A stretch of 6,127 nt of DNA. It comes from an uncultured Eubacteriales bacterium (lineage in GTDB: Bacteria > Bacillota > Clostridia > Oscillospirales > CAG-272). The stretch lies in the NCBI GenBank assembly GCA_905201895.1, contig CAJKPX010000092.1, positions 1 to 6,127 of the forward strand, given 5' to 3'. How positions within the stretch are numbered: position 1 is the stretch's first letter; every line of letters starts with the position of its first letter. The notes beneath the pieces were generated by a model. The model ran no database searches. It saw only the letters and a list, made by a program, of their open reading frames with translations, and was not told where the DNA came from. Of the stretch, positions 5,601 through 6,127 are shown one piece after another. The position numbers and the translations under genes were made by a program.

Positions 5601-6127
5601 TACACGATCATCAAGAACGCGCTTCTCTCGCACAAGGGTGTCAAGAACCGCATCAGCTGGAACTACGAGGCATTCAACCGCGGCAGAACGCACGTTGCAA
5701 AGATCAACGCAAAGACCAAGACGCTCTATCTCTACCTGGCTCTCGATCCCGAGGAGCTCAAGGACACCAAGTACGGTATCGTGGACGTATCCTCCAAGAA
5801 GAAGTATGCGTCTGTTCCCGTGCTGATGAAGATCAAGGGCGAGCGCAAGTTCAAGTATGCGCTTGAGCTGATTGAAAAGCTTTGCGAGGAGAATCTGGGT
5901 CTGCCCAAGCTCGACGTCGCAGAGGTTGATTACCGCATGCCTTACCAGACCACCGAGGAGCTGGTTGAGAGCGGCGTAGTCAAGAAGCTCGTTGCAGCAG
6001 TTCCCGTGTCGGCTTACGGCGCGGAGAGCACCGAGGAGGCGCCCGTTGAGGCGGCAAGTGCAACCGCAGAAGCACAGGAGGTAACCTTTGTTGAGCCCAC
6101 CACGGCACCCGCCGTTGAGGCTGCCGC
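2610..6127 (+). CDS. Partial single-pass membrane protein with YDG/Ig-like ectodomain, acidic cytoplasmic tail and unknown C-terminal domain
   Basis: The frame is open from the ATG at 2610 to the window edge (at least 1172 residues), so the C-terminus is missing. I do not recognise a named gene. Residues 1-39 are a signal peptide: basic N-region (KNQR...RSR), hydrophobic FLSFAIVLVMLATLICC, likely cleavage after TSA or TSAA. Residues about 58-139 resemble a YDG domain (YKTYDGTT at 64-71, LTGADAGKY at 117-125). A related module at 140-232 repeats LTGADAGNY (210-218). Two MBG-like beta modules follow (about 233-316 and 317-407), then a juxtamembrane region to 541. A transmembrane helix spans 548-569 (ITLWVLLALAIIAIVILVGM), and RRVR follows, placing the C-terminus inside the cell. 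Residues 575-945 are Glu/Asp/Ala/Val-rich and probably disordered or loosely helical, with three 16-aa repeats (770-817) and an Asp tract (928-934). Residues about 978-1130 form a basic, Tyr- and Lys-rich folded domain. The tail then becomes Ala/Glu-rich again. There is no LPXTG motif, and the Cys30/31 context is a poor lipobox. The role is unknown; a structural or adhesive envelope protein with cytoplasmic partners is one inference. Family assignments are by eye. Confidence 0.9.
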   Translation, partial: MKNQRTNTQIRSRGFLSFAIVLVMLATLICCFTVMTSAAGTQLSVDREDLDLSGLQTDASKLLYKTYDGTTAANVGLDATNAELGIAAGDDVQVKVNAAFNSKNVADANRITVTFTLTGADAGKYIAPAPLYIDATIKPVALEWAADGTAATVFESGKTTYKDLPVQVPALKTAGIIAGDTVSASTAAVTVTAGGVSKAGEYTASAAVALTGADAGNYTVAPLTVKVNVAKIEIVEVRWATEYTFAWGDKAANEIEVYGYDANSNAYKLIVSYPEGYGAAGSHTVSVSLPDADNMAWAQNNTATTQKQVLINKLRIEVEMPDATYLGNEETQDIPDLFTVAVVGDMPAAIRELIKYTSGGADFYGESACGTYPITATLPTNANYEFVNKAGEVVTELSATLTINKKFVAAAGPDAPYQMILIGSNGFAGDVSATVTIPEQLAKKAIRGFAVHKAYTLKVTGAGDATFTVLIPVVDSLYNKNCSALTANDLYVYENATGEMVKANTKSGYTVTYADGYYSVEGVSGSAEITFVIAPVYNTPFALTPVGITLWVLLALAIIAIVILVGMYIRRVRQPEGETVLIIDTEGDVPEIVPVEIEDKVDEDAFLEDAADKAAESADGVAEDEEADTEGLDEAIAEAMSELTEGEETEEVAEAEAEPAEEGDLAEDMADKMAEDLADSVDAETDADAEADEDALREAVDEAMGENFNESADASDAVVIVAEEDDSDEITPEDFKAVVDAIVSDAMCRTMVLPEEIFAEEEAAEDAAEEATEAVEVEETAEAVEEATEAVEVEETAEAVEEATEAVEVEETVEAVEETETAEEEAPAVVVEEMSGEDICAVVADSVAEAFELVTVDGVVPAAVEGLTAEMIADAAKDAADANVPETWTEEMATAVTEAVADELAARLLTEEPAVEAFVAVEEPVSEDDDDDDDNDEDDSFFGFGSMPLDFIDAVAEADRYAEMLEQERLGEVRLVTRYRRSYTSRMIQSQGNVQDYYTIIKNALLSHKGVKNRISWNYEAFNRGRTHVAKINAKTKTLYLYLALDPEELKDTKYGIVDVSSKKKYASVPVLMKIKGERKFKYALELIEKLCEENLGLPKLDVAEVDYRMPYQTTEELVESGVVKKLVAAVPVSAYGAESTEEAPVEAASATAEAQEVTFVEPTTAPAVEAA
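4260..4316 (+). other. Transmembrane helix within the membrane-protein gene
   Basis: Codons 551-569 encode an uninterrupted hydrophobic run, WVLLALAIIAIVILVGMYI, with a few less polar residues (GITL) just before it. Four residues, RRVR, follow directly. By the positive-inside rule, the beta-rich half is outside and the acidic half inside. This is the only strong hydrophobic segment after the signal peptide. Confidence 0.9.
4917..5060 (+). repeat. Three tandem 48-bp (16-aa) repeats in the acidic tail
   Basis: Units start at 4917, 4965 and 5013, and each encodes a version of EATEAVEVEETAEAVE (residues 770-817). Units 1 and 2 differ by one synonymous base (GTT to GTC). Unit 3 differs from unit 2 by two GAA-to-GAG changes and one GCT-to-GTT (Ala to Val). 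A degenerate fourth start (ETE) follows. The near-identity points to recent in-frame duplication, with copy number likely to vary between strains. The sequence predicts a highly charged helix with alternating Glu and small hydrophobic residues. Confidence 0.92.
5541..6000 (+). other. Basic C-terminal domain of unknown function within the membrane-protein gene
   Basis: Residues about 978-1130 contrast sharply with the acidic tail. They are rich in Lys, Arg and Tyr, with mixed helix/strand character. Recognisable pieces are RYRRSYTSRM (978-987), QDYYTIIKNALLSHKGVKNR after it, ISWNYEAFNRGR, a hydrophobic strand TLYLYLALDPEEL, a KKKYASVPVLMKIK stretch, and a final DYRMPYQTTEELVESGVVKK. From memory, similar RSYT...YY..IKN.LLS.K.VK.R.SW.YE.F blocks occur in hypothetical proteins of Clostridia, but I cannot name a family. 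No catalytic motif is evident. Confidence 0.6.

Noticed and set aside
2514..5693. A 1059-codon open frame on the minus strand opposite the membrane-protein gene
   Set aside because: It is in exact codon register with the plus-strand gene. Minus-strand stops would need TTA, CTA or TCA codons on the plus strand, and the real gene avoids these. Its product is Cys/Leu/Gly-rich with no domain logic, and it ends inside the plus-strand -10 box.

Overview
The window looks like chromosomal DNA from a low-branching Gram-positive bacterium of the class Clostridia, probably an Oscillospiraceae-like gut or rumen lineage. The evidence is a type III glutamine synthetase, two consensus sigma-A promoters, GGA-rich ribosome binding sites, and a secreted protein with YDG-type Ig-like repeats and a C-terminal domain I associate with uncultured Clostridia. 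The lineage is an inference; no rRNA or other marker is present.

Layout. Positions 1-50 are a perfect 24-bp inverted repeat, just beyond the 3' end of the first gene. Positions 69-2159 on the minus strand encode a complete type III glutamine synthetase (GlnN family, 696 aa). Positions 2160-2609 are a divergent intergenic region with one consensus promoter at each end (both TTGACA-N17-TATAAT) and an AT-rich, A-tract-rich middle with no supportable gene. From 2610 to the right edge (6127) the plus strand carries one long open gene that leaves the window without a stop. At least 1172 residues are visible.

The second gene encodes a single-pass membrane protein with this order: signal peptide; about four Ig-like or YDG/MBG-type beta modules outside the cell; a transmembrane helix (about 548-569) followed by arginines; a roughly 400-residue, extremely acidic cytoplasmic tail with three 16-aa tandem repeats, a poly-Asp tract and a recurring short amphipathic motif; and a compact basic domain of unknown function (about 978-1130). 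It then enters another Ala/Glu-rich stretch at the window edge. This protein is the part of the window most likely to be undescribed.

The two genes are divergently transcribed from separate promoters about 290 bp apart. Nothing in the sequence ties them functionally: the synthetase is core nitrogen assimilation, and the membrane protein is an envelope protein of unknown role. No mobile element, CRISPR array, tRNA or rRNA was seen.
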